The notes beneath the pieces were generated by a model, which ran no database searches, had not been told where the DNA came from, and saw only the letters and a list, made by a program, of their open reading frames with translations. Positions 47,743 through 57,778 of a DNA stretch of 64,000 nucleotides are shown in pieces. The stretch lies in contig NC_060061.1 of the NCBI RefSeq assembly GCF_020283565.1, forward strand, positions 47,095,362 through 47,159,361, given 5' to 3'. This DNA is from Trifolium pratense. Lineage: Eukaryota; Streptophyta; Magnoliopsida; Fabales; Fabaceae. The stretch's first letter is position 1. Each line of letters opens with the position of its first letter. A program made the translations under genes and the position numbers.

Positions 47743-49059
47743 TTAGGGAGGATACTTCAACTTTGATTCAACCCGGCTCCTCTTGTTCTCTTCATTCAAA
47801 GGAGCAATATTAATATCAATAGGTAATGATTTCACACTTCCCGAATCACTCTTGAGATCTTCCCCTTTGGTCTTCACATTAGTTCTTTCCTTCTTACTAG
47901 ACCGTGATGGAGATTTCTTAGAGCCTTTCTTCACTGAAGCTTTCAATGTTGAAGTGGAAGACTTTTGAGGATTGACAACCGGATTGGGCTCTTCTTCTTT
48001 GGCCACCTTGTGCAAACAATAGATAGGAATCACACCATCCAAGTCCCATCCTAGGTCGTCATTTACTTTCTCCGCTTCTTTTAACAAGTCATTCTCTTCT
48101 AGTGGAGTGAGCAAATCACTTATGATCATGGGTTTCCTAGAGTCGCCACCCAAAAACACATACTTCCATTTAGGAGGAAGTTCTTTTAATTCCGGTGGCT
48201 TTTTCATCGCCTTTGGCTCTCTCTCCTCTTCTAGGGGGTTATCCAAGTTTTGAAGAAATATTTCAATCTCATGATCCCACTCTTCTTCTTTCCCATCTTT
48301 TACCACTTCCTCTAGCACTTCCACTTTGAAACATTCGGATACCACTCCACAAACTTCAAGGTCTTGGTTCTTGACCCTCTTCATCCTAGGATAAGGCATT
48401 CTAGCATATGGTGAAGGAACTTGAAACTTGGGGTCCTTCACAAGAGGTTTCTTGTCTTTCTTAGCACTAGACTCATTCTCTACTCTCTTTTCAACTTCAC
48501 CCTCATAAGCTTTTTCTTCCTTATTTTTTTCTTCTTTCTTATTTTCTTTTCTATCTTCAACTACACCATCCCTCATCTTTTCAACTACACCATTTCTACT
48601 CTCATCCTTCTTAGGATTCTCCACTACTTCCGGTGATGAAACTTCTATATTCCTCAAATTAATGGAATTACAACTTTCATTACGAGGATCCGTGGTGTTT
48701 CCACAAAACCCACTTTGAGTTTGTAGAGAAGAGACTTGCCTTGCTAGTTGACCCATTTGGTTTTCGAGATGTTTGATGGAGGCTTCATGACGTTCGTTTG
48801 ACACTTCTTGGTTTGCCTTCATCACCTCAAAATTGCTTTGAGTCATCTTCATGGCCAAGATAAGAGTATCTTCAAAAGATTCAAGGTGATCTTCAAAATG
48901 TTGATCTTGAGGAAATGCTTGATTTGGATTAGCTTCATAAGAACAATTCATGTGATTCTTCACTCCAAGATTGTAGGTGTTGAAATGAGGATTATTTTGA
49001 GAGATTGCTTGCACCATACATTGAGCTTCTAGTTGTTTGGTAATGATTTGTAGAAACAC
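47743..49059 (-). CDS. Gag-like protein of the Athila/Tat-like element, 5' part cut off
   Basis: A 438-codon open frame in the element's sense orientation. It begins with a helical segment (QLEAQCMVQAISQNNPHFNT), has the coiled-coil stretch IKHLENQMGQLARQV that is characteristic of Athila/Tat-type gag regions, then a long Lys/Glu-rich low-complexity part and a basic Ser-rich tail (SKKSPSRSSKKE). There is no CCHC knuckle. The apparent start at 49059 is a UUG read as Met and is not real: the frame stays open to the Sirevirus insertion at 49104 and compatible sequence resumes beyond 61372, so the insertion truncated the ORF. Its likely role was capsid formation, mobilised in trans by an autonomous partner (inference). 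Confidence 0.75.
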   Translation of the reverse strand: MFLQIITKQLEAQCMVQAISQNNPHFNTYNLGVKNHMNCSYEANPNQAFPQDQHFEDHLESFEDTLILAMKMTQSNFEVMKANQEVSNERHEASIKHLENQMGQLARQVSSLQTQSGFCGNTTDPRNESCNSINLRNIEVSSPEVVENPKKDESRNGVVEKMRDGVVEDRKENKKEEKNKEEKAYEGEVEKRVENESSAKKDKKPLVKDPKFQVPSPYARMPYPRMKRVKNQDLEVCGVVSECFKVEVLEEVVKDGKEEEWDHEIEIFLQNLDNPLEEEREPKAMKKPPELKELPPKWKYVFLGGDSRKPMIISDLLTPLEENDLLKEAEKVNDDLGWDLDGVIPIYCLHKVAKEEEPNPVVNPQKSSTSTLKASVKKGSKKSPSRSSKKERTNVKTKGEDLKSDSGSVKSLPIDINIAPLNEENKRSRVESKLKYPP

Positions 49060-49104
49060 ATTATTGAACTTGCAACTAGTTAAAAGTGCCTCTTGATTGT
49101 ATGA

Positions 49105-50220
49105 TGAAGGTGTGAAAACACAAGAAGGGGGGGGTTGAATTGTGTTTTAGCTAAGTTTAAAACTTTTTCAAGTTCTTAACTCAGCTACGTTTGCAGCGGA
49201 TAAATAACACAAATAATAACAAGAGAGAGAGAGAGAAAAACACACAAGCAGTTTATACTGGTTCCTCTCACAAAACGAGAGTAGTCCAGTCCCCTTGCAC
49301 TTCCAAGGGAGTTCACTATAATCACACAAGATTACACCTGCTCAAGCACACAAGCAAGAGACTTCTCAACAATGCTCAAGCACACAAGCTTAAGACTTCA
49401 CACTTAAACACACAAGTTTAAGTCTCACACTTAAGCACACAAGCTTAAGTTACACACGTAACAATAAAGTATATAAAAATATACAAGTGCTCTTAGATGA
49501 ACCTAAAGAGAGCAAATACAAGTATTACAGAGTATTTGGCTAAAGTGCAAAAACACTTGAGAAAGGTTCAGAGCTTGTATATCACAGAGTTCAGAGTTTG
49601 TTCAGCGCACGTTCAATTCTTGATAATTAATTATGTTGTAGCTGAATCTTCTAGTACATATACCACTAGAAAAGAGTCGTTGCAAAAGGAGCCGTTGGAG
49701 TTGATAACCTTTTGTCTTCAAGCAGTCTGTCTTGATGCAGTTTGGTTGTATCCAAAACTAAGAAAGAGTTTCAGGTACTTTGACTACTGCAGAGTGGACT
49801 TTCCTTATTCAGCTAACAAAACTGAAGACCCACGTTCTCAAGATAGGACAGACAAAACAGAGGTAGCTAAGCTGATCAGACTTGAAAGGTCCTTTTCTTC
49901 ATTGGTAGAAGAGTTGACTAGCAAAAGGAATCTTCACAGCTTTCAAAGAGATCTTCAGAGTTTGATGAAGCTTGTAGACAGACTGAAGTACTGAAGTCTT
50001 CATCCTCTGAACGTTGTAACCTCTGAAGCCCAACATCTTCTGAGCGCTTGTGAACTTCTGAGTTCACATCCTCTGAACTTCACTCAGGACTTAAATGATG
50101 CTTATATCTGCGCACTTAAAATAAATTTTTAGTCCTTCCAATTGTTTATTAATACTTTGTTATCATCAAAACCTTTATAGATTTAGGGGCAAACATTTTT
50201 AAATCAATTTTGTTCCAACA
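49105..50220 (-). repeat. Sirevirus 3' LTR
   Basis: 1116 bp; sense orientation starts TGTTGGAACAAAATTG and ends CACACCTTCA. The 165-codon frame inside (49497-49994, plus) is present identically in both LTRs and looks like chance. Confidence 0.95.
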
Positions 50221-50680
50221 ATCTCCCCCTTTTTGATGATGACAAACACAAGTATTAATTGACAATTGTTGTTAAATTAACTTATCATGTTTCTCTTAGG
50301 TTTATGAGGTTTGCAAGCTCCCCCTAAGATTGATACTCCATAAAGTCTGAACTTTATGTTTTATCCATGATATTTTAATTTAGTATAAGATTAAGATGTT
50401 TTGAAATAAAACAAATTTCATATCTTTCTTCAGAGTGAGAGGTTTGCAAGCTCTCCCCCTAAGTCTCATAAGGCTAAGTTAAAATTGCACTCTTAACTTA
50501 TCCTTACTTATGAAATTTATTTTAGTTTCAACTAACTTAGTCTCCTCCTTGAAATACGTAAAACAACTTAAAAGTAACAACTTTTAATTTAACAGATAAA
50601 AACGAGATAAAAGGCGTGGTTTCAGTTTTGGACCTTATCAATTAATGCGTAACTACTCCCCCTTTTGTCATTATCAAAAA
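50221..50680 (-). promoter_or_regulatory. Sirevirus polypurine tract cluster
   Basis: On the minus strand AAAAAGGGGGAGAT abuts the 3' LTR (50221-50235). Further purine runs with GGGGG cores occur near 50316, 50455 and 50657. Multiple PPT copies upstream of the 3' LTR are described for Sireviruses. The first primes plus-strand DNA synthesis. Confidence 0.75.
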
Positions 50681-50801
50681 GTAAAACAAAGTTATAAAAC
50701 CAAGACAGTCAAAGAAGAAAGAGTGGTTGTTACAAAGGTGAATTAATTTCAAAACCAAAAACCAACGCGCTCAAGGGTTTATAAAAAGGTAAACGAAGAA
50801 C

Positions 50802-51167
50802 ATGCCTTCTTCACGCAAAAACAAGAACAAACAAGTGAAGCAAGAGAGAGTTGGAATAATGAAAAGATTTAGTTTACGCATCGCAGAGTTTAAGAGAAAG
50901 AAGAACGAAGAGAAACGCGAAGACGAAGAGAAGGATAAAAAAGACAACAAGAGACCACAAGATGCTGAGATAATAATCATCTCATCAGACTCTGAAGCTG
51001 AAGAGAATGAGGATGATGCTGACTATGTGGAGTTCTTGGCTAGCTATGTTCCAGAAGAGGAACAAGAAGAAGAAGAACAAGAGCAAAACCCAGATCCCAT
51101 TGAAATATCATCAGAGGATGCTGAGGAGAAATCAGAGATTTCTTCTGAGTGTTATCCATCTGATTAG
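50802..51167 (+). CDS. Antisense ORF in the Sirevirus: small charged protein with SIM-like motifs
   Basis: 121 aa, on the strand opposite to gag, pol and env-like ORFs, lying between the env-like stop and the 3' LTR. Residues 1-52 are strongly basic (SRKNKNK, KRKK) and could hold a nuclear signal. Residues 57-65 read IIIISSDSE: a four-Ile core followed by Ser and acidic residues, the canonical SUMO-interacting motif (SIM) form with possible CK2-type sites. A second core, IEISSED, is at 100-106. The rest is Glu/Asp-rich. TATAAAA at 50693-50699, 109 bp upstream, and AATAAG at 51226, downstream, could act as promoter and poly(A) signals; a second TATAAAAA at 50780 is too close to the ATG. No family is recognised. 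Alternatively it is a chance frame in purine-rich sequence, although a clean start, a patterned core and a terminal stop argue against that. Confidence 0.55.
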   Translation: MPSSRKNKNKQVKQERVGIMKRFSLRIAEFKRKKNEEKREDEEKDKKDNKRPQDAEIIIISSDSEAEENEDDADYVEFLASYVPEEEQEEEEQEQNPDPIEISSEDAEEKSEISSECYPSD

Positions 51168-51400
51168 GATTAGGTTGTCTTTTTCTTTTTCTTTTTACCA
51201 ATGTACTCTACATTATCAGATCATTAATAAGAATTTGTTTTTAGAAAGCATCTTGTGTTCTTATTTTCTAATTTATCAAGAAAACATAAAATAATTAATC
51301 AAGCAAAACATAAACAAAACCTTATAATAATAAAAATCAAACATAACAAAAAAAATTGTTCAGAGGTTAAAAAGAAAGCATAAAACATGTGCAGAGAATC

Positions 51401-54166
51401 CTAGGGTTTCTTAAGAAGGGCTAAGAGTTGGTCGAATTTGTCATTCAAGGATCCCACATTGGAAACTAAACCATCCACCTTGGTTTCCAATGTCTCTTGA
51501 GCAGCTCTTTGACGTTCTAGACCTTCTTGCTGTTCCCTCAGGGCTTCTTGAAATATCTGCAACTGTTCTGCCATAGCAGGAGCTTGATCTTCAATCACAG
51601 GTTCTGGTTCTTCAATCATAGGTGCCTTGCCTTTATCAGAGGGTTCACCTTCCTCTGGATAGTCTATCATCAGCACATCCTCTTGATTCTGAGAGGCAAG
51701 CACATCCAGTACATCCTCTTCTGTGGCATCCTCATTAGGTAGCTCATTTGCCAACTCAGCAACTCTAGCAGCAGCTTCTTCCAGACGTTCAGTCTCAATC
51801 CTTTGATCCTCAAGACGTTGCAGAAGAGTAGAATCAACCCAGCAATCTTGAAATTCAGACATACGCCACACAGCAGCAGCTATAGCAACAAGCTTAGCAC
51901 GCTCATGCTCTTCATGATTGAATGGCGTTAACCTTTTCAGCTCAGCCCTAGCCAGATTGTTCCTCATGAAGCTTATACCTTCCAGATCCCGCTTACCAAT
52001 GACAGCCTTAACCTTTGCAGCAGCAACATCCAGAGCATTGCAAATCTTTGCCTTAATGCGTGATACTTCGAGATCCACATCAGAAGGACAAACTAAGAAC
52101 CTGTCCTTTATCGTAGATAATCTAAGCAAGTCTTCATGAAATTGAGTGGATAGATATCTAAAAGTGTTGGATGATGATGGTGAAGGATTGGGAATGGTAG
52201 AGAGAGTAGGTATTTCAGAAGTAGGGTTGTCAATAATCACAACTTCTACCTCTGAAGGCTTGGGAGCACAAGTGTGAATGCGCTCAGGAGAAGCATGTTC
52301 AGCACTTGGGTTAGGATGGGGTTCAGGAGTTGGTTCAGATGATGAGATGTCAGAAGTGGATTCAGGGTGAACATGTTCAGGAGATGGCTCAGGAGATTTA
52401 TGTTCAGGAGATGGTTCAGGAGCAATTTGTTCAGGGGTTGGTTCAGTAGATTTGTGTTCAGCTGTTGGTTCAGGAGAGTTATGTGGAGAAGGTTGTTTTG
52501 TGGGAGAGGTTGGTTTAGTGACAGGAATATCTGTTTGAGGTTCAGATTGTGGAATGTCAGGTTGAGGTTCAGGTTGAGGTGATGTAGGTTTAGGAGGTGA
52601 GCTAGATTTGTATTGAGTTTCAGGAGAAAAAGGGTGATTATTAAGAGGGTCAGGGCTAAGATGTTTTTCAAGCTCAGATAGGGGGTTATCAGAGGTTGAA
52701 ATATCAGAGGTTGGTAAGATGGTTTTGAGAGGTTTGGTGTAACCTAATCCAATCTCATTTTCATTAAAAACATACTTAGAAGACTTACCTTTATCTTTAG
52801 AAGTAGGAGCAGGTCTTTTACGAAGGCTTTCAGCAATTGTTTCTTCATCAGACTCAGTTTCATCTTCAGAGTCAGATTCCTCAGATGAACTTTCAACTTC
52901 AACAACCATAGGCTTTTTGGAAGCTCCTTCAGCAGCCTTGGTAGCAGATTCTTCATGCTTCCTCTTAGTCCTTTGCTCAACCATAGCTTTTTCTACCTTA
53001 ATCTTCTTCTGAACCAGAAGATCTGGCTTAGGAAGATCAGCTTGAGCTTCAGCTTTTCTCTTTGGTTTCCTCTTAGGGTTATACAGATTGACAGGAGCAG
53101 GAGGAATCATACTTCTATCAACAACAAAACCTTCTTGTCTGAGCACTTCCAAGTAGCCTTGAATTACATGCTCAGCATCAGCTTCAGATATAAGTGGGTA
53201 GCCGTCGACATACAGACGATCCTCAAGCCTAACAGTGAACTCTTGTGGGGGAGCAACAGGCTTAGATGCAATCAAACGCATCTTGGACAGAAAATTAGCG
53301 TTCAGAATTTCTGGATAGAACCTCTTCTCAACCAATTCAGGGTGGAACTTCCTCAAGTTCTGAACAACATGACCTTGATGCAGAAGGTCAGACAACAGCC
53401 TAGGATAAACTATAGTAGTTTTCCTCTGAGATTTGCTTGCAAAAATGGCTTCACAGATACGTTCAAAAAAGTAATCTCCAAGATTAACCTTCTTTTCAGT
53501 CAGAAGAAAGTACAGCAGATGACGATGAGTCCAGGAGATTGTATCAGTCCCACCAACCCTTGGACTGATAGCAGCTAGGATAATCTTGAAGAGAACTCTA
53601 CATTCATCAGTCAAACCCTTTACTTTCCCTTTCAAAGAGAAATCTGTGCAGATGAGATGCAGAAGATCATCCCTGTATCTTGTATCCTTTTCAAACACAT
53701 CTAACTCTATCCCAGAGTTAGGTAGACCAAGAAGAGCATTGAAATGAATAGGCGAGATTGCCATGTTCATTCCACAGATGTTAGACCTAATCTGTACACC
53801 TGTATAATCCAGCAAACCCATTTCCTTCCTAGTTTTACCCTTCAGACTAGGATCCCTCTCAATAGCAGCAAGCTCTTCCTTCTTAGCTTCATGCTTATCA
53901 AAAACCTTTGCTTTCATCCAAAATTTCTTCAACAAATCTGGATAAATAAGACCATTAAGCATGTCGAAGTACTTATCCCATCCCTGAGCGATAAAGTACT
54001 TTTTAACATCAAACCCATTAGCTTGTAGACCATCAAAATCAACCATCTTCTCTGAGAGAAAAGTAAGTTCAGATTCTGGAAACTCCATCTCGTTCCCAAC
54101 GATCTGAAGGTTCTTGAATATGAACGGTGGAATCCTTTTTGAAGAAGAAGACGAAGTACCAGCCAT
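51401..54166 (-). CDS. Sirevirus env-like ORF (921 aa)
   Basis: A single uninterrupted frame downstream of pol, in the place of the Sirevirus env-like gene. Residues 1-370 form a globular plant-transposon-type region (PPFIFKNLQIVGNE, GLLDYTGVQIRSNICGMNMA, LICTDFSLKGKVKGLTDECR). Residues about 380-470 are Lys/Glu/Ser-rich; about 500-630 is a Pro-rich array of degenerate SPEPTPEH units. The carboxyl end (about 780-915) is helical with heptad character (coiled coil). I see no convincing signal peptide or membrane-spanning segment, so envelope function is doubtful. Env-like is a positional name. Intact, as expected of a young insertion. Confidence 0.85.
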   Translation of the reverse strand: MAGTSSSSSKRIPPFIFKNLQIVGNEMEFPESELTFLSEKMVDFDGLQANGFDVKKYFIAQGWDKYFDMLNGLIYPDLLKKFWMKAKVFDKHEAKKEELAAIERDPSLKGKTRKEMGLLDYTGVQIRSNICGMNMAISPIHFNALLGLPNSGIELDVFEKDTRYRDDLLHLICTDFSLKGKVKGLTDECRVLFKIILAAISPRVGGTDTISWTHRHLLYFLLTEKKVNLGDYFFERICEAIFASKSQRKTTIVYPRLLSDLLHQGHVVQNLRKFHPELVEKRFYPEILNANFLSKMRLIASKPVAPPQEFTVRLEDRLYVDGYPLISEADAEHVIQGYLEVLRQEGFVVDRSMIPPAPVNLYNPKRKPKRKAEAQADLPKPDLLVQKKIKVEKAMVEQRTKRKHEESATKAAEGASKKPMVVEVESSSEESDSEDETESDEETIAESLRKRPAPTSKDKGKSSKYVFNENEIGLGYTKPLKTILPTSDISTSDNPLSELEKHLSPDPLNNHPFSPETQYKSSSPPKPTSPQPEPQPDIPQSEPQTDIPVTKPTSPTKQPSPHNSPEPTAEHKSTEPTPEQIAPEPSPEHKSPEPSPEHVHPESTSDISSSEPTPEPHPNPSAEHASPERIHTCAPKPSEVEVVIIDNPTSEIPTLSTIPNPSPSSSNTFRYLSTQFHEDLLRLSTIKDRFLVCPSDVDLEVSRIKAKICNALDVAAAKVKAVIGKRDLEGISFMRNNLARAELKRLTPFNHEEHERAKLVAIAAAVWRMSEFQDCWVDSTLLQRLEDQRIETERLEEAAARVAELANELPNEDATEEDVLDVLASQNQEDVLMIDYPEEGEPSDKGKAPMIEEPEPVIEDQAPAMAEQLQIFQEALREQQEGLERQRAAQETLETKVDGLVSNVGSLNDKFDQLLALLKKP

Positions 54167-54617
54167 TGTTGGAGATTAGGGTAAGGTTTGGAAGACTAAC
54201 GAGAGAGAAAGAAAGTTTGTGTTGGAGGTTTAGAGAGAATATGAAAGTGTAGGTTGTGAAAGTGAATAGTGTGCAAGTGTATTGTGTAAGTTTTATTTAA
54301 ATGAGTACAGTTAACACGAAAATAGCAAATTTGGGAAGTTACGCTAATTGACAGAAAATTGAATACCAAAAATCATCATTAACCACCCACTACCTGACAC
54401 ACGTAGACCACGTGCAGAAATTTACTCGGTAACTGCTATTTTAGTGGACAACTGTTCAGCAGTGAATACTAAACGTTCCCACTTAAATAGTTCAGAGCCT
54501 CTGAGTTATTTAAAATTCTCTATCAGAGTTAAGTACTTCAGAGCTTGTGTTTCAGATGTTCTGAATCATAAGTTCTGATATACATAACCTCTTACACTTT
54601 AAGTGCCAAAAAAATTT

Positions 54618-57600
54618 TCATTCAGAGATTGAAAACATGTTCAGATGTTTCTTTATAAAATCAAATCTTTCAACAGATAAGGCTTTTGTAAATATGTCAG
54701 CCCATTGATTTTCAGTATCAACAAACTTAATATCTATAATGCCTCTCTGAACATAATCTCTGATAAAATGGTGTTTAATTTCAATATGTTTGGCTCTAGA
54801 GTGTAGGATAGGATTTTTAGATAAATGAATGGCTGCAGTATTATCACAATATAAAGGAATATTGTTACTGCTTACCTGATAATCTTCTAACTGATATTTT
54901 AGCCAGAGTAGTTGTGTACAACACTTAGCTGCTGAAATGTATTCTGCTTCTGCTGTAGACAAAGCTATAGTAGTTTGTCTCTTACTAGCCCAGGAGATAA
55001 GGTTTTCACCAACAAATTGACAATTGCCACTTGTGGATTTTCTTTCAATTTTATCTCCAGCATAGTCAGCATCACAGAATCCATTTAGCACATAATCATT
55101 GGATTTCTTATAGAGAAGTCCAAGATTAGTTGTTCCTTTCAGATACCTAAAGATTCTCTTTACAGCAGTAAGATGAGATTCTCTGGGATCTGACTGGAAT
55201 CTTGCACATAAGCAAACACTGAATAAAATATCTGGTCTAGAGGCTGTCAGATAGAGTAAGGAACCAATCATACCTCTGTAGACCTTTTGATCTACCTTTC
55301 CTTCATCATCTGACTTGCCCATGTTGGTAGTTGGATGCATAGGAGTATTCATAATCTTGCAGTCATCTAGATTGAATTTCTTCAGAAGTTCTTTAGTGTA
55401 TTTTGATTGATGAACATAAGTTCCTTCCTTCTTCTGATTGATTTGAATTCCAAGAAAGAACTTCAACTCTCCCATCATGCTCATTTCAAATTCATCCTGC
55501 ATTATCTTAGAAAAACTCTTGCACAAAGCAGCATTAGTTGAACCAAAAATAATATCATCAACATAAATTTGAATGATTAAGATGTCTTCTTTGGTTGTTT
55601 TTCTAAAGAGTGTGCAGTCAACCTTTCCTTTTTCAAAACCTTTTTCAAGAAGGAAATTACTGAGTCTATCATACCAAGCTCTGGGAGCTTGTTTCAGACC
55701 ATACAGTGATTTCTTCAGTTTAAAAACATGTTCTGGGTTTGAGATATCTTCAAAACCAGGAGGTTGCTTAACATACACTTCTTCAGAAATGAAACCATTT
55801 AAGAAAGCACTTTTAACATCCATTTGATATAAGGTTATTCCATGATTAACAGCATAAGATAGAAGTAACCTGATTGCTTCAAGTCTAGCAACTGGTGCAA
55901 AGGTTTCAGTATAGTCAATCCCCTCTTGTTGACTATAACCTTGTGCAACCAATCTAGCCTTGTTTCTTACCACTTCACCTTGTTCATTCAGCTTGTTTCT
56001 GAATACCCATTTTGTTCCAATAATGTTCTTGTGTGAAGGTTTAGGCACTAGAGTCCATACATCATTCCTTTGGAATTGATTCAGCTCTTCTTGCATTGCT
56101 ACAATCCAAGCATCATCCTTCAGAGCTTCATCAATCTTTGAAGGTTCCATCATTGAGATAAGACCAACTAATGATTCCTCATTTCTTAGTTGAGATCTTG
56201 TCTTTCTTGGACTATCCTTGTTGCCTAAGATCAGTTCCTCTGGATGTGATGACTTGTATTTGAAAGTATTTCTTGGGGGTTCATCATCTTCAGACTCATC
56301 AACATCAGGTTCAGCAGATGCTTCTGTTCTTGGTTGTTCAGAGTCTGTAGGAACTATTGTGTTCAGAGGTACTTCAGAGAATGGATGTTCTGAGTAGTTT
56401 GGAATATCTGAATATTGATCCTCTGATACCTGGAATCTAGACAAACCTTCCACAAGCTCTGACACTTGGTCAGGCTCTTTGTCATCAAATTTGACATGCA
56501 TACTTTCTTCCACAGTATGTGTTTCAGAAATATACAGTCTGTATGCTTTTGAGCGTTCAGAGTATCCTATAAAGATACCCTTATAACCTCTAGCATCAAA
56601 TTTCTTTAGATGGACTTTGTTGTTTAAGATGTAACATGTACATCCAAACTGATGAAAATAAGAAATATCAGGTTTTCTTCCTTTGAACAATTCATAAGCA
56701 GTTTTGTTCAACTTAGATCTGATATAGATTCTATTTTGAACATAACATGCTGTGTTTACAGCTTCTGCCCATAAAAACTTTGCTACATTTGTTTCATGCA
56801 TCATGGTTCTGGCCATTTCTTGCAGAGTTCTATTCTTCCTTTCTACTACCCCATTTTGTTGAGGAGTTCTAGGAGAAGAGAATTCATGCAGAATGCCATA
56901 TTTTTCACAAAAGTTTTCAAAAGGTTCATTTTCAAATTCTCCACCATGATCACTTCTAACTTTTAAAATAGTGTAGCCTTTTTCATTTTGAATTTGTTTG
57001 CAGAAGATGCTAAACTCATCATAAGCTTCATCTTTTGTTCTTAGGAATTTTACCCAAGTCCATCTACTGTAGTCATCAACAATCACTAATCCATACTTCT
57101 TTCCATTGATTGAAGCAGTGTTAACTGGTCCAAAAAGATCAATGTGAAGAAGTTCCAATGGTCTTGAGGTAGAGACAATGTTCTTAGGTTTAAAAGATGA
57201 CTTTGTAATCTTTCCTTTTTGACATGAACCACAAAGTGTGTTTGAGTGATATTTAATTTTAGGTAAACCTCTGACAAGGTCAAGTTTACTAAGCTTAGAG
57301 ATTAACCTCCAGTTAGCATGGCCTAACCTCTTATGCCAGATCCATTTTTCTTCACTCAAGGTCAAAAGACACATCACTTTTTGTTCATTCAAATCAGAAA
57401 GATTAACTTTATAAACATTGTTCTTTCTCAGACCTTTGAATATAATGGAGTTATCAGATTGTTTAGACACAGTACATGATTCCTTATTAAAGATGACTAC
57501 ATAACCATTGTCGCAAAATTGACTTATGCTCAATAGATTATGTTTAAGTCCATCAACTAACCAAACATCATTAATAGATAGGGAGGAATTACCTACTGTA

Positions 57601-57776
57601 CCTGTACCTATTATCTTTCCTTTCTGATTACCTCCAAAGCCAACAGAACCTCCTTCTTTCATAGTTAGCTTGGAGAACAGTTGCTTGTCACCAGTCATGT
57701 GCCTTGAACACCCACTATCCAGATACCATGAATGATTCATGATACTTCTTTGAGTGATAGGCTGTATGAGAAACAA
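54618..57776 (-). CDS. Sirevirus pol (protease, integrase, reverse transcriptase, RNase H)
   Basis: 1052 codons in the copia order. The aspartic protease site [10 protein letters not shown] is near residue 21. Integrase zinc finger: [11 protein letters not shown] then CGSCQKGK. The integrase catalytic core includes [20 protein letters not shown] and [54 protein letters not shown] and the catalytic YVDDI near residue 740. RNase [11 protein letters not shown] and LSTAEAEY. All catalytic motifs are present. The ORF starts just after the gag stop, in the -1 frame relative to gag, with a stop immediately upstream in its own frame; the nominal first Met is a UUG. Expression of pol would need recoding or reflects a recent frame mutation. 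Confidence 0.95.
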   Translation of the reverse strand: MFLIQPITQRSIMNHSWYLDSGCSRHMTGDKQLFSKLTMKEGGSVGFGGNQKGKIIGTGTVGNSSLSINDVWLVDGLKHNLLSISQFCDNGYVVIFNKESCTVSKQSDNSIIFKGLRKNNVYKVNLSDLNEQKVMCLLTLSEEKWIWHKRLGHANWRLISKLSKLDLVRGLPKIKYHSNTLCGSCQKGKITKSSFKPKNIVSTSRPLELLHIDLFGPVNTASINGKKYGLVIVDDYSRWTWVKFLRTKDEAYDEFSIFCKQIQNEKGYTILKVRSDHGGEFENEPFENFCEKYGILHEFSSPRTPQQNGVVERKNRTLQEMARTMMHETNVAKFLWAEAVNTACYVQNRIYIRSKLNKTAYELFKGRKPDISYFHQFGCTCYILNNKVHLKKFDARGYKGIFIGYSERSKAYRLYISETHTVEESMHVKFDDKEPDQVSELVEGLSRFQVSEDQYSDIPNYSEHPFSEVPLNTIVPTDSEQPRTEASAEPDVDESEDDEPPRNTFKYKSSHPEELILGNKDSPRKTRSQLRNEESLVGLISMMEPSKIDEALKDDAWIVAMQEELNQFQRNDVWTLVPKPSHKNIIGTKWVFRNKLNEQGEVVRNKARLVAQGYSQQEGIDYTETFAPVARLEAIRLLLSYAVNHGITLYQMDVKSAFLNGFISEEVYVKQPPGFEDISNPEHVFKLKKSLYGLKQAPRAWYDRLSNFLLEKGFEKGKVDCTLFRKTTKEDILIIQIYVDDIIFGSTNAALCKSFSKIMQDEFEMSMMGELKFFLGIQINQKKEGTYVHQSKYTKELLKKFNLDDCKIMNTPMHPTTNMGKSDDEGKVDQKVYRGMIGSLLYLTASRPDILFSVCLCARFQSDPRESHLTAVKRIFRYLKGTTNLGLLYKKSNDYVLNGFCDADYAGDKIERKSTSGNCQFVGENLISWASKRQTTIALSTAEAEYISAAKCCTQLLWLKYQLEDYQVSSNNIPLYCDNTAAIHLSKNPILHSRAKHIEIKHHFIRDYVQRGIIDIKFVDTENQWADIFTKALSVERFDFIKKHLNMFSISE

Positions 57777-57778
57777 CT

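Noticed and set aside
49497..49994. 165-codon frame in the Sirevirus LTR (also 60644-61141)
   Set aside because: It lies on the antisense strand of an LTR, has no domain character, and its duplication is explained by LTR identity.
52246..52671. Leu/Asn-rich 141-codon frame and Arg/Trp-rich frame on the opposite strand
   Set aside because: Shadows of the Pro-rich repeat array of the env-like ORF.
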